64,000 bases of DNA from Pseudisothecium myosuroides (Eukaryota; Streptophyta; Bryopsida; Hypnales; Lembophyllaceae). Position 1 is the first letter of the stretch. Every line of letters starts with the position of its first letter. The position numbers and the translations under genes were made by a program. Below, in pieces: positions 44,422-55,969 of this stretch. The DNA is taken from the NCBI GenBank assembly GCA_951799445.1, contig OX637296.1:6448001-6512000 (forward strand), written 5' to 3'. The notes under the pieces were generated by a model, which was not told the DNA's origin, made no database searches, and saw nothing but the letters and a program-made list of their open reading frames with translations.

Positions 44422-45789
44422 TCCGACTTGTTTCAAATACTACTGTTGTTATTTGATTTTCTAATGCATGTAGTGAGACTAAAAGGGCCACTACATTCTT
44501 GCACCTTATTCTATTCTAGAGTTATTTTGCATTCTTGTGATTTTTGGAGTGGTGGTAATTAATGGTTATCATCATTCTATTGGACATCATTTTGGAAGAC
44601 ATCTTCATTTTAGAGGTCAATTAATAGAAATTTTTGTAGATTGAATCTATTTCTCCCAATTAGCAACATGTTGCTTCTCTTAGATGGAAGTATGTAATTA
44701 GAACTTTTTAACCTTTAAATGTCCACGCAGCCATTCTATGGCCGATGGATGAGAGAAAATCAAACTGTGTAGGCCAAAAATGCAAGTATTCATCCTTGAA
44801 ATCTGTTGTAAAAAGGGAAGATCTTCTATAGACTTCCAATGAGCGCTATTGCAATGAAGCCAATGATTCACACGGTAATGCAAAATGATGATTTTGAGGG
44901 TCACCCCTCCGTCCTTTAAGGATTAATGTTGGTGTTAGCATAGAAATAAATTTGGTGAATTTCAATAATGCTTAAAAAGAACTAAATTTTAATTGGAAAT
45001 AGTACCTTTCTTGAAATGGTTTCCTAACACCATATAAGCATATATTTCTAGTTTCCAAATAGTCACTCTAAACCTTAGATCTAAGATACTTGGTAATTGA
45101 CCCTTATCCTAAACAATTGATTTTTTTTAACCATTTAGCTATCATCTAAATTCCTTCTCATCGAATGCCATGTATACAACAAATGTATTTCATCCAACAA
45201 AGTTGACTACAAAAAAAATTCATCCAATTGCATTCATTTCCAAAAAATTCATCCAACCACATTCATCTCCAAAAAAAATCATCCAACTCCATTCATCTCC
45301 ATTCATCTCCACGATCATGGGTCTTCACTCTAAAAAAATTTATGCTCACAAGCTCACAGGCTCACAAGCTCATGCTCGCACGCTCACAAAATAGCAACCC
45401 TGTTTCAAAGGCATATATCTTGCAATCTACACAATCAAAGTTTCTGAAATTTCTTCCACGTATTCATATACTAGTCAAATATAAGATCTAACGGTTGGAT
45501 ATGCCAGAAAAAACAATTTTTAAGTTTTGGGCTCTTCACAATAGAAATGGCAGTTTTCAGTGTAGTTTGGGTGAAAGAAAAGACTCGGTCCTTTAGGGGT
45601 TAAAGTATTCACTATTTCACAATTAGACAAACGATGGAATTCATGTTCATATGTTTTGGCTCATCAATGAAGCACATGCAATTCACCATACTTGCTCTAC
45701 AATGTTCAAAATGGATGGTACCTTTTATTATTTATACATGTCGTGGAAAGTACATAGCCTTAGTATAGCATCGCAATAAGAATACCAAA
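44422..45789. other. Intergenic, AT-rich, short CATCCAAC repeats
   Basis: No gene seen. 45,170-45,320 holds repeated TTCATCCAAC and ATTCATCTCC strings; 45,330-45,390 has CTCACAAGCTCA repeats. Confidence 0.6.
45405..45602 (+). repeat. Dispersed repeat family B, copy 1
   Basis: Shares TATCTTGCAATCT, TCTGAAATTTCTTCC, AAGATC.(A)ACGGTT, GAAATGGCAGTTTT and a terminal AGGGGTTAAA with 60,030-60,232, and most of these with 54,830-55,025. About 190 bp; ends are defined only by where similarity stops. Confidence 0.65.
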
Positions 45790-47314
45790 TCATTCAACAT
45801 GCGCCTTGCCCTTCTGTTTCTCTTTCTCAGCATCAGCTTCTTTTTGGCGGATCACTGCTCTCGATTCTCGTTGCTTAGTCTCCTTCCAAGTGGTGGAAAA
45901 GTATCCTTGCTGCCAAAATTTCCCTATTGACGAGTGGAAAGTAATGTATTTCTTCTTGGTTCCTTTGAGCTCTTCCAAGATCTTTTTGTCTCTCAGATGG
46001 CGGCCTAACTTCTTCTTCAAGTCCGCTACTTCCGTTTGACACGTCTCATCTTGCTGTTTAGGATTTTCCCACCCGTACACATCCACGACACGGTCAAGAG
46101 GGGCTCTATCTTTAATTTCTTCTAGAAACTGTAACCTCCACCGTGCCGCTTCCAAGCGTTGCTTTTCCATCTGCACCTGTTCCCGTCCCTTCTTGCAATT
46201 TCCAATTAGTTCAGCAAGCCTTTCCGCCGCAAATGAGTTACTATAAGGTTTGGATTGGTGGTCTCTGGAAAATTTGAGGTAGAATGCTTCCAACTCTGAT
46301 AGCTTGCTCTTGCATTGCCAAACGGGTTCGCCCAGTTCCAATTTCTGCTTATAGGCTTGCCCCAACATTGCCAAGTAGATTTTCCATGGCCGACTTCCGC
46401 AAAATATCGCACTCTTCTCATTTGCCAGCCAACTCTTCACGAATTCCCCTGAGTTGACGTTTATAAATCATTTTCATGAAGGAAGAGGCAGAATCCTCGT
46501 GAGCTTCAGCTTCAAGGTACTCAACTTGGACTCGTGCGGGTTCTACGAAAGGCGCTCTCATTGCAAGATGCACCACCTGGTCTAGCATTTCAATATCTTC
46601 ATCGAAATGAAAATCGTCATCCTCTGGTTCTACCACTGCAAGAGGGGGTACGTATATTGCCAAGTCTTGGCTCCCCCCTACATGCCCTTCTTTTGCTACC
46701 ACCACTGGTAAATCTTCAGCCATAGACGTGGCTTCCGATGGGCCTACGTTGTCGGGAGAAAGGTCTTCAACCTTGTCATCTTTAGAGCTTGAATGGTCAG
46801 ACCAAATGAATTGATCATCGGGCACTCCACGCTTGATAAACTTCTTTAATCCCAGCCCAGCCCGTGGAGTGGAGGACGGACCCGCCTTCGGAATGTCTTC
46901 GGTAAGCGAAATGATTGCTTATTTTGCTCCCTTTATGGTCCTCCAGTCTACCTTGCGCTCCAAGATGACCTCCGCGTATACCATTATGCACATGAACAAA
47001 ATGACTTCATTCCTGATCACCGTTTTTGTATTGTACAACGCTCGGTTCACTTCGATATACCGTTGCACAAATGCGTCATGGGTGCAATAATGAAGATTGG
47101 CCACATTCCTACTCAAATGGTGCTGATGTCGATGATAAGGGAATAGTTTGTCGACGTGGCACCATCCCACAAACGCCTTACAGATGTTCCCTGTCCACAC
47201 CCCTTCAATTTTCCTCCAACCAGGATAGGCCTTTGCCTCCGGGTCAAGAAGGATGCGTCGTTGCCTAGGCTAGCTCTTTCCTTTCGGCTTGGTCTTCTTC
47301 TTGTCGCCGCCCAT
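45790..47314 (-). pseudogene. Degraded member of the CH-x-x-KLFP family (copy B)
   Basis: ATG at 47,312-47,314 (MGGDKKKTKPKGKS) is followed by TAG at 47,270-47,272. The same frame then encodes the shared domain: AYPGWRKIEG, CHVDKLFPYHRHQHH, NVANLHYC, VNRALYN, MVYAEVILERKVDWRTIK. TAA follows at 46,919-46,921, and the frame continues into an acidic segment with DFHFDEDIEML. Near 46,440 the coding signal switches frame into a 210-residue Lys/Glu-rich coiled coil (QVQMEKQRLEAARWRLQFLEE) ending at 45,790. The intact relative is at 56,576. It has the shared promoter cassette upstream, so it may still be transcribed. Two stops plus a frame change make a functional product unlikely. Confidence 0.75.
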
Positions 47315-47529
47315 TGTATACAATTTCTACTCGAAAGACTAAAAAACTAACTAAATCAGCTACACTGGGATCCAGGTGCTGGTAGCTATACAAGCATGAA
47401 AACCCTAGCACCGGTCCAGTTCACAATTACAAAAATACATCTATTCACAAGAAACTAAGGTCACACCAATCTCAAACAAGGATATCTAGGTTCAACGTGT
47501 ACGAAATAGAAGCGAAGATAATAAGTTGG

Positions 47530-47665
47530 AAAGGGACAAAATATCCCCCTCGCAACTGAAACTCCTAGCCCACAAGCACGCAGTCACCCACTTCGAGGCA
47601 GATAACAGACAATGCGCAAGGCCAACAGTGGAGAACGCGGGTGAGGAGGCCACTGATATACCCGC
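47530..47665 (-). promoter_or_regulatory. Shared promoter cassette, copy 1
   Basis: Minus strand: GCGGGTATATCAG (TATA at about 47,660), CGCGTTCTCCACT, GGCCTTGCGCA, then GTGGGTGACTGCGTGCT starting 69 bp after the TATA, and GGGCTAGGAGTT...GAGGGGGATATTTTGTC. Aligns with 50,650-50,790 and 56,229-56,380. The ATG is about 215 bp further on. Confidence 0.75.
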
Positions 47666-48005
47666 AGTCCCGTGGGGGCGCGTGCGGGTCCGATGGAGGC
47701 GACCTCGGATACGACTCAGACGACCTCGGGTCCGACAGAGGCGACCTTGGGTCCGACAGAGGCGACCTTGGGTCCGAAAGAGGCGACCTCGGGTATCTCG
47801 TACATGGCGAACTCGGGTAGTTGGCGACACCGGGTAGTAGGCTGTGCTCTTAGATTGCGAGAAGAAGGAAATGGGCGACTTCATGTCTGGGCGACCTCGG
47901 GTGTTGCCATCAGCGACCTCGGGTGCAAGAAGCGGGAGCACAACCCTTTAAAAATTCCCGCAATTTTAGAGGGGTGACCTCGGGTTGGGCGACCTTGGGT
48001 GCTTT
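47666..48005 (-). repeat. GACCTCGGGT array upstream of cassette 1
   Basis: About ten copies of GCGACCTCGGGT or GCGACCTTGGGT, often as CGACAGAG-GCGACCTTGGGTC; read toward the gene they are ACCCGAGGTCGC. Very GC-rich compared with neighbouring DNA. Confidence 0.85.
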
Positions 48006-48109
48006 TGTGAGAGAATATCCATGTTCTTAAACTCAAGCATTAAGTTAGCCAGCTCCGTCTTGGCTGTTATTCTATTTTGCTTTAAGGAATGCAATGCTAA
48101 TTTCCATTT

Positions 48110-48835
48110 ATCATTGAATTAGGATTAAAATGGGATTAAAACAAATGGGGAGGGTGTGCAAACAAATACAAACTGATGGAATTATTCTCCATTTTATTCA
48201 AATCCACTTAGAATTTTAAAAAATTGGGAGGAAGAGCTAACAAATATGAAGTCATGGAACTATTGTTCATTTTATTCAAATCCACTTAGGATTAAAAAAT
48301 ATGGAGGAGGGAATAGAAACAAATACAAAGTGATGGAATTATTATTCATTTTATTCAAACCCACTTAGGATTAAAAGAAATGGGAAGGAATTAGAAACAA
48401 ATACAAAGTTATGGAATTATTTTTCATTGAGTTCAAACCCACTTAGGATTAAAAAAATATGGGGAGGGAATAAAAACAAGTACAAAGTGATGGAACTATT
48501 ATTCATTTTATTCAAACCCACTTAGAAATAAAAAAAATGGGGAGGGAATATAAACAATACAAAGTGATGGAACTATTTTCCATTGAGTTCAAACCCACTT
48601 AGGATTAAAAAAAATGAGGAGGGAATAGAAACAAATACAAAGTCATGGAACTATTATTCATTTTATTCAAACCCACTTAGGATTAAAAAAAATGGGGAGG
48701 GAATAGAAACAAATACAAAGTGATGGAATTATTTTGATGGAGTTATTTTTCATTATGTTCAAATGCACTTAGGATTAAAAAAAAATGGGGTGGGGGAAGG
48801 GTGTGCTGTAGGATATTAAGTGATGGAATTATTTT
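48110..48835. repeat. 78-bp tandem repeat, about nine units
   Basis: Units of ATGGGGAGGGAATAGAAACA, AATACAAAGTGATGGAA, TTATTATTCATTTTATTCAAA and CCCACTTAGGATTAAAA in series. Period 76-81 bp, caused mainly by A-run length differences. No coding capacity. Confidence 0.9.
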
Positions 48836-49032
48836 TCATTGACTTAGTAATCACTTAGGGTAAAGAATGGAACTTCTCGGCCCATATTCATAGGTTGAGA
48901 AGTACGTGTTATGAGTAGAAATGATATTCATGAATGCAAATGAACATTGAGAAAAGTTATACAAATGTATAAAACTTCTTTAGAGGAAAGGGAAAAGAGT
49001 GAATCGAATTATCTCTTGAAGTTTTTTTCTTT

Positions 49033-49060
49033 TAGGGTCTAGGATTTAGGGTTTAGGGAG
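49033..49060. repeat. Short telomere-like motif
   Basis: TTTAGGGTCTAGGATTTAGG-type sequence, three to four heptamers; lies at the edge of the GACCTCGGGT array. Confidence 0.5.
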
Positions 49061-49116
49061 ACCTTTCAAATTGCACGAAGTTAAACTTCACGACTGCTCC
49101 GTAAAATGCTAACATA

Positions 49117-49610
49117 GTGCGACCTCGGGTGGTGGGCAACCTCGGGTACCAGCCTCCTCTGTCTTTGAGAGAACACTGTCCTGGGCGACCTCGTGTGTGG
49201 GCGACCTCGGTTGGGGCGACCTCAGGTGGGGAGGGGCTGAGAACCACATTGGCATGAGCGACCTTGGGTTTGAGGAGAGCTTGGGTAGAGTTGAGAGAAC
49301 GCGGGTACGGGCGACCTCGTGTGGGGAAACTCTTGTGCTCGACAAGAAACACTGTCCTCGGCGACCTCGGGGGGGGCGACCTCGGGTCCTGGGCGAATTG
49401 GACGACCTCGGGTGCAGGCCCTGCTCCGCTGTGCCGAATTATGGGCTCTGTGTAGACCTCGGGTGTGTGGCGACTTCGTGTGTGGGCGACCTCGGGTATG
49501 TTGAGCGGTTTAGGGGTTTTGTGCAGCGCTTTGTTCTTCTTCTGAACTTCACGGACATGGGCGAGTTCGGATTTTGGGCGACCTCGGGTACCAGGCGACT
49601 CCGGGTTTCA
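49117..49610. repeat. Orphan GCGACCTCGGGT array
   Basis: About fifteen copies of GGGCGACCTCGGGT or near variants at irregular spacing. In contrast with the arrays at 47.7, 50.5 and 56.0 kb, no TATA box and no GTGGGTGACTGC block accompany it on either side. It may be a remnant of a lost promoter. Confidence 0.8.
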
Positions 49611-49689
49611 GCGAATGTTATGATTTTGCTTTTGTCTCTAAGGTACCCCTAAATTGCACAGATTCAATTTGTGCTTTTGAGCCTCTTGG

Positions 49690-50340
49690 TGTTTGCTCTA
49701 AATAGAATAAGAAGGCATAATTTTCATAAGTTGAATTGGTTTTTTTGGACTAGTAACCGTACGAATTCAAACTAGACATGTTAGAGATCGCATAGGAAAA
49801 GAGAACACACAACAATATCATTGAAAGATTGAAAGATTATAATGTTTGACCATTAGGTTGTTAAAACGATCTCTCTTTTTGCATGTTAAGTCAGAAAAAT
49901 TGAAAACCAAAATAATATGAGGTTGAAGGACCTAACAAATACAACCCCAATCAATTTATGACTTCTCAAAATGTACTCTACTATTTTTGTAAATGAATTT
50001 TTAGTGTGATTTTTTCTCCAAGATCTACTGTATTTGAGGCTCATTTCCAAGAGCCTTTAAATGTACAAAAAGGGTAGATTGCACTGGGTACATTTGCAGA
50101 AAACCTTTAATAGAGAAATCATAATCATTCATTTTCAAAATCGGATATTTGATGCTAAAACTACACTTGAAAAACAACCTTTCAAAGATTTGAAATATTC
50201 AAAATAGCAATTTCCTAAGGTTTTATTTTTATTTTTATTTTTTGAACAAATGGAGCGATCCATTGCAACTAAGGTTTTATTTAACTTCAAAGTGTCTTGA
50301 GCACCACATTTGGGTGCCTTGTGCATTTAGGGGTAAAAAT
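49690..50340 (+). repeat. Dispersed repeat family A, copy 3
   Basis: Similar to 10,530-11,150 along most of its length in the same orientation. Ends with GTGCATTTAGGGGTAAAA, as the other copies end with a similar string. Confidence 0.7.
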
Positions 50341-50509
50341 CTCCAAGGTACCCAATTCTAAATGAAAGAAAACTTTGAAGAGGTCCCGGGAAATCGCTTT
50401 CCTCAGTGTTTATTTGGAAAATGAAGATTAGTCCTTTTACTTGTATGTAAACTATTTAATTCTGCCCCTCTGAAGTTCCAAAAATTTCAGATCATGCCCT
50501 ACAGGTTCT

Positions 50510-50640
50510 GAATTCTGGGTTCGACCCACCGAGACACGGTCGCCCCATCCAGCCGCGGTCGCCCATCCGCAGTCGCCCGGGACACGCGGTCGCCCTGTAC
50601 TCGCACGCACCCCTTCCGAGAAGCTGAGGTCGCCCCAGGG
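50510..50640 (+). repeat. CGGTCGCCC array upstream of the kinase gene
   Basis: Seven to eight irregular copies of CGGTCGCC(C) or GAGGTCGCCCC. Reads toward the gene in the same direction as the arrays before the other two cassettes. Confidence 0.8.
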
Positions 50641-50649
50641 CGATTGCGG

Positions 50650-50790
50650 CTATTTAAGCGTTCGCACTCACTCGCGGTCGCCACTCCCGGCCTTGCACAA
50701 GGTCTTTCATCCGCCTTGTGGTGGGTGACTGCGTGCTCGTGGGCCGGGGGTGAATTTGGACTTGGGGGGGAAGTTTTTGCAGTTTTCATC
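50650..50790 (+). promoter_or_regulatory. Shared promoter cassette, copy 2
   Basis: GGCTATTTAAGCGTTCGC (TATA-like at 50,651), GGCCTTGCACAAGGTCTTTC, then GTGGGTGACTGCGTGCT at 50,721, exactly 70 bp after the TATA, and CGTGGGCCGGGGGTGAA. The kinase ATG follows at 50,837. Confidence 0.75.
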
Positions 50791-50836
50791 CACAAACTTA
50801 CGGAAAACAACGACCACCTTCTCCGAAACCACAACC

Positions 50837-52420
50837 ATGTCAAATCCGGTGGGAGGTAGTTGCACGTGGCGGAAGTCCAATTTGGACCCGGACGAACCAG
50901 AGCAGTTTGAAGTGCCTATATCTACAGGTCAAGTGACGGAGAGTACACGTCGGTCGAAGAAGAAGAAGAAGAAGAGGACAGCACATGAGAGGGATCCAAC
51001 GTATCCTCCTGTACCCTATACAAGGTATGCATACAAGGTGTGTCTGAAATGGTATGAGGGAAAAAGTGTAGAGTTCTTGGAGGCCACCTACTTGAGGGAT
51101 CCAACCACGGGTAGCTTAAAGTTGACGGATGATTTATCAGCACGAATCTTAAGTAAGTGCAAAGAATCGCAGGAGTTTTGCGACATGGAGTTAACTTACA
51201 ATAACCATATCTACCGCTGGCTTGATGATGTTATCGTGCCATGCATCTTCAACACGCACAGATTGATGGAGGAAATGCGACCGGAAGTCCTAGGATATCC
51301 AGGAGATGAAGGTGCCACTGAATTCCGTGGAAAGATGGACTGGTGGCACAAAGTAGCAATGAAACTGTCAAAGCATAGAGCGAGGGGATTCAAGTGGAAA
51401 AATGATGCTACGACGTCGGCGTTAGCGCAAGATGGTGGATTGTCCCTCATATGGATCTCTCCTTTGGCGAAGGTGGTGGCCCTCACTGGATACGATCGTC
51501 AAGGTGGATACGGAAAGGTGCGCAAGGTGCGCATTGAAGGGATGGACACAATCCCGCCACACATCGCTCTTGCTGGGAAGATGCCAAAGACCGAGAACAA
51601 GCATGATGCAAGGGTGGAATGGTCGATAGAGGCCTTGGCATGTCCCTTAAATCATCCTGCTATAGTTAAATTTTTTGCCATTAACGGGAAAAGCATGGAA
51701 TCGTACACGTTATGGTGGAACGATGGCAACCTTGATGAGTTGAAGTCACTCGATAAGAAAGTGGCAATAAGCGTTGAATGGAACAAAGTGAGGCGAGTGA
51801 GGGAACTTCCAAAGGAGAAACAAAAAGAAGTTAGCTTCTTTCAAAGGCACAAGGCGAAGTTGGCGTGGGCTCTCGTATTCGTGACTAATCTCATGCACAA
51901 GTCCTTGGTGCTGCACAATGACTTGTCTCCGAGGAATATAATGTTGCATTTTCCCGATTATTCAAACAAAATAATCCACATTGGGATTTGTGATTGGGGA
52001 ATTGCAAGTCGTATTGACGAAAAAGCCCCATCACATTATGGATATCCAAATGAGGTACAGAAGCAGGAAGAACAATCTCGTTGTTGGTGGGTGGCTCCTA
52101 AGTTGTTTTATGAGTTTGGGCCTCCAAATTTGGATACGAGCATATCTATTATGCAATCAACGCGGAAATATACGCAGCAATCGGACTCATATTCTATTGG
52201 GAAGTTGACCGAATGGATGAGGATTGGTGAAATGAGTGAGTTCGACAGGGACCTATTCAAGGACGCCGACGGGTCTAGGTTCTTTGCGTATAAGTTGGGT
52301 CAACTCGTGCACCCAGATCCGAAGATTAGATCGACATGTATGGAGTTGACGACATCGCTAATGGCTCCACCATGGAACATGAAGCCCCCGGAAGCAGTTT
52401 TTCGTGACTCACCTTTGTAG
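50837..52420 (+). CDS. Divergent protein kinase, single exon
   Basis: 527 residues from ATG 50,837 to TAG 52,418-52,420. The first 215 residues are unlike any domain I know (basic KKKKKKR patch, then WLDDVIVPCIFNTHRLMEEM). The kinase domain starts at GGYGKVRKV (Gly loop, residue 223), with Lys248 in IALAGKMPK 25 residues later, HPAIVKFFAI, the catalytic loop HNDLSPRNIM (Asp362; HRD is HND), and CDWG (Asp386) in place of DFG. All three catalytic residues are present, so activity is possible. Lacking introns, it stands apart from the multi-exon genes. It shares its promoter cassette with the two members of the CH-x-x-KLFP family. Ser/Thr specificity is likely from the DLSPRN loop; the substrate is unknown. 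Confidence 0.85.
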   Translation: MSNPVGGSCTWRKSNLDPDEPEQFEVPISTGQVTESTRRSKKKKKKRTAHERDPTYPPVPYTRYAYKVCLKWYEGKSVEFLEATYLRDPTTGSLKLTDDLSARILSKCKESQEFCDMELTYNNHIYRWLDDVIVPCIFNTHRLMEEMRPEVLGYPGDEGATEFRGKMDWWHKVAMKLSKHRARGFKWKNDATTSALAQDGGLSLIWISPLAKVVALTGYDRQGGYGKVRKVRIEGMDTIPPHIALAGKMPKTENKHDARVEWSIEALACPLNHPAIVKFFAINGKSMESYTLWWNDGNLDELKSLDKKVAISVEWNKVRRVRELPKEKQKEVSFFQRHKAKLAWALVFVTNLMHKSLVLHNDLSPRNIMLHFPDYSNKIIHIGICDWGIASRIDEKAPSHYGYPNEVQKQEEQSRCWWVAPKLFYEFGPPNLDTSISIMQSTRKYTQQSDSYSIGKLTEWMRIGEMSEFDRDLFKDADGSRFFAYKLGQLVHPDPKIRSTCMELTTSLMAPPWNMKPPEAVFRDSPL

Positions 52421-53980
52421 TGGGAGTGTAGGACTTGATGTTTTGAGTTTAGAACTTTGAAGGAATGAAGTAGTTGGCCATATTTTGCGCCTCTCATTTT
52501 GTATAGGGTACATGATTACGAGAAATAAAATTTCTAGCACGTAGAGTGTGTTATTGAAAGCAATTGATGTGTCTGGAAATTGCCAAGTTCCATGTACATC
52601 ATTTGTAATTTGAATTTCTTTGAGCAAACTATCTATAACTTTGGGATGCGATGCAAGTGGATTTGTTTGCTTTGAAACATGTGAATGGTACACCTAAGAT
52701 ATGAAAAATCCATGTATTGGTGAATGGATATTGTTGCATAGTCATTTTGTCATCTATTATTTCATTTGATATTTGATAATGTAATAATGGAGTTTTAATC
52801 CTTTGTAGACCATGTTAAACAACAAATAAATGGAAGAACATCTGACACTTGCGGAAATGCTATTATGTATCTATTAATTTTTTAGTAAAATTGTTGTAAT
52901 CGTTCTAGAGCATTTTTATTGTGTATGATATAAAGATTTTCATTTGCAAAGATGATGTAGTTTACAAGGTCTGGATACTTCTTACAGGAAGAAATATATC
53001 TTTGACTTTAGAAAGTGGCCCTTGAGATAAGAGGTGGATAAAAGAAGTCAAATAAGAACCTGAACCTCTAAGTTCCATGACTTTGTTTTCATTGAAAACG
53101 CTTTGAAAATGCCATTTCTGATACAAGTACCAAATATTTGGAAAAAAACATTTTTTTTACTCATGTCACCGTTGGAAATTTCCGTACATTGTGTTTAAAA
53201 TATTAGATCAACATTTCAAGAATTTCCACTGTGTGGATTGGAAGAGAAGCATTCAAATCCGTTTTGTTCATTTTTTTGGCCCTACACAAAGTAGGGCAGC
53301 TGCACTGCAGCAGCTCACTCGTCTATGATGGGAAAATGGCTAAAATGGTAGTGCTTTGTTTGACCTTTTTTCAAACAGAAGTTTGCTACATGCTTTAATC
53401 CCTAAATTCCCGAGGCACCAAATTTCGGTGTCAACAAATTGTTGAAGTACCCTAAAACCTAACAGGGAGGTCATTCTATAGAGATTTGAGTACCACGTGC
53501 GGTGAAGTGATTTTTTGACTCCCTATTTATTTTTTAATAAACTATAATTTCAGCCTATGATTTTGAGCTTTGATTAATGATGACTATAGATTTCTATTGC
53601 CAAAAATTTCCAACTCAAATAACATAAAAAATGACTATTTGAATAGGTTGAAAAGTGAACTAAAATGGCATAAGTTTCAACTCAAACATTTATAGAGTAT
53701 ACATTTGGATGACTATTGCATCAATACTCAAGAAAAACAAACTTCCAATATATAGTTATTTTTAGAAATTTTCAGTTCATTTTTTAGACAATATTTTATA
53801 AAGTAAATAGGAAGTCTAACGTTATTTTCAGCTCTACAGTGTCAATATCTTTTTTCTCCACAAATTTGTAACTAATTATTATCAACAAACAAAATATCAA
53901 TAATTCAAAATCTAAACTTTCAAAGTAGAAAAAACTATTCTAATTTTTTTTTTTCTTTAATTTAAATTTTAAGAAGTAAA
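52421..53980. other. Intergenic, AT-rich
   Basis: No gene or clear repeat array. Contains homopolymer runs and, near 53,400, an 'atccctaaattcccgaggcac' type string (shortened) resembling the ends of repeat family A. Confidence 0.6.
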
Positions 53981-53989
53981 TAGAGGGTT

Positions 53990-54380
53990 CAAAAACTTTG
54001 CCACACGTGGGTTGTGTAAATGCATAGAGTGACCCCCCTGAGCTAAAACCTAACAAAGTTGCTATTTTTAATAATTTATATTTTTGAAATTTCTTTTTCA
54101 AGTCTAGTGTTAGCATCAAAAGTCCGATCTTGAAATTGATGGATTATGAATTTTCTATTGAAGATTTTGTGCAAAGGTATCCATTGCAATCTTCACTTCT
54201 TGTAGTGTTGAGGGCTCTTGGAAATGAGCCCTAAATACACTAGATCTTGAAGGAAAAATGACCTTAGAAATTCATTTTAAGAAATTGTAGAGTACATTTT
54301 GAGAACCCGTAAATTGATTGGGGTTATGCATGTTAGGTCATATTCTTGTGATGACCAACTTCTTAGATTTGGCATGTGAA
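53990..54380 (-). repeat. Dispersed repeat family A, copy 4 (inverted)
   Basis: Reverse complement matches 10,780-11,000 and 49,930-50,150; for example GGGCTCTTGGAAATGAGCCC at about 54,208 and AATTGATTGGGGTT at about 54,313. Confidence 0.7.
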
Positions 54381-54829
54381 AAGAAGATTGAAAGTCTTGA
54401 AAAAAGTCTTGAAAAATCCCTTTTTTGGATTCTCTAAATTTGAAATTGCTTGTATAAATTTATATATATATGGAAAGTTTTGAATCATTCCATTTGGATG
54501 AATGAGTCAAAAGTGAAGAGTAGTTTTAGTTTGAGGGTAGTTAAGGAATCTATATTCTAAAATAAACTTTGAAGTCCTGTATTGAACTGAAATTCTAATA
54601 TTTTAGAAAGAAAATAAAAAAATTGGGTGTAGATTGTTTATTACAACATTACAACCGATGGGATTGGCATTTTTCAATTCCATAACAGAACTCTTTATAA
54701 TTTAGTATTTTGAGTCATTCTCTACCTCTTTCTACTTACTATTTTTTCCCTATATGTTGTACAACTATAAGGGCAGCTGCCTGTTTTCTTCCAGGCAGGG
54801 ACAAAAAAAGGATTTTTTTTCAATTCAAA

Positions 54830-55025
54830 CAATAATATCTTGCAATGTACATGGTGGAAAATTATGAAATTTTTTCCACATCTTTTTTAACCGATATATT
54901 ACGAGATCCTACGGTTATGTTTGTTCAAAATTGTTTTTCTTCTAAAATTTGGTACTTGTATTTGAAATGGCAGTTTTGGAGCTGTTTTGGTGAAAACATA
55001 GTCAAAAACCTTTCCGGGTTAATCT
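54830..55025 (+). repeat. Dispersed repeat family B, copy 2
   Basis: TATCTTGCAATGTACA, GAAATTTTTTCCACA, GATCCTACGGTT and GAAATGGCAGTTTTGGAG align in order with 45,405-45,602 and 60,030-60,232. Confidence 0.65.
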
Positions 55026-55091
55026 GTTCAAATCATTTGGAGTTGTAGAACATATTGGCCAAAAATTTCATGTGGAAAGAAATAGCAAATG

Positions 55092-55195
55092 ATTCTAATT
55101 ACTAAATTGCAGAGAATTTGATTATGGAATTGAAATATGCCAAATTCTAATTACTAAATTGCAGAGAATTTGATTATGGAATTGAAATATGCCAA
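55092..55195. repeat. Perfect 52-bp tandem duplication
   Basis: Two adjacent identical 52-bp units beginning ATTCTAATTACTAAATTGCA; a recent duplication in noncoding DNA. Confidence 0.9.
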
Positions 55196-55736
55196 ATTCA
55201 ATGGTTGCCATATTGCAATGAATAATCTACATCCTATGATTTATTTTTCTAAGGGAAATATTGGAAATTGAGTAATGTAGAGGACTGTAAAGTTCATTTG
55301 AAATTAGAGGATCCAAAACTGTTCACTAACTCTAAACCCTCATAACTTTTGATTCCTTGAAAATCAATGGAATGACTGAAAGCTTACCACGTATAAATAA
55401 GTCTAGAAATCCACACCCAAATTTTATAAAAAATGTTTACAAAAATGTTCAATTCGTAAGGCCGCCGGGTTTTAATATAAGGATAAAAAGCCACTAAAAA
55501 ATGGTATGTCTATTTCAAAGAGCAAAACATTACAAAATGTATGTTGTGCATATGTAATCGTACGATCTTCTATTGGACTGTTCTAAACATGTGAGCCTCC
55601 TGTTTCCCAAGCTTAGACCACCAATATTATGTATTGGCACTTTTGAATTTCATAAAAAGAGGCCAAAGCTTAAGGGTTCACAACCCCTAGAGCAAATTTC
55701 CGAAAATGTGGACAGCCTTTTTCCAGGAGATGCGAT

Positions 55737-55961
55737 ACTACACTAATGATGGTATTTAGTGTTACCCACACTACTTGCTTTCAAAATGCCGTAAATTTTT
55801 ACTCTTGATGAATATTTTTACCAACTACATTCATTGACAACCGCAACTATGGAACATATCAATACCTATGGTCTTGGTAAAAATATTCATCAAAAGTAAA
55901 AAGCTATAACATTTTGAAATCAATTAGTGTAGGTAACACTAAATACCATTATTAGTGTAGT
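55737..55961. mobile_element. MITE-like 225-bp inverted-repeat element
   Basis: Ends ACTACACTAAT...ATTAGTGTAGT are perfect inverted copies, and imperfect complementarity continues for about 88 bp inward (GGTATTTAGTGTTACC against GGTAACACTAAATACC, then GATGAATATTTTTACCAA against its complement). A loop of about 50 bp remains. There is no coding capacity. I see no clear target duplication. It abuts the GC-rich array of promoter cassette 3. Confidence 0.75.
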
Positions 55962-55969
55962 GGAGGTGG

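Noticed and set aside
47526..47977. Open frames rich in Arg and Pro across the GACCTCGGGT arrays (also at 49.1 and 56.0 kb)
   Set aside because: They are translations of the tandem motif, which is open in several frames and on both strands.
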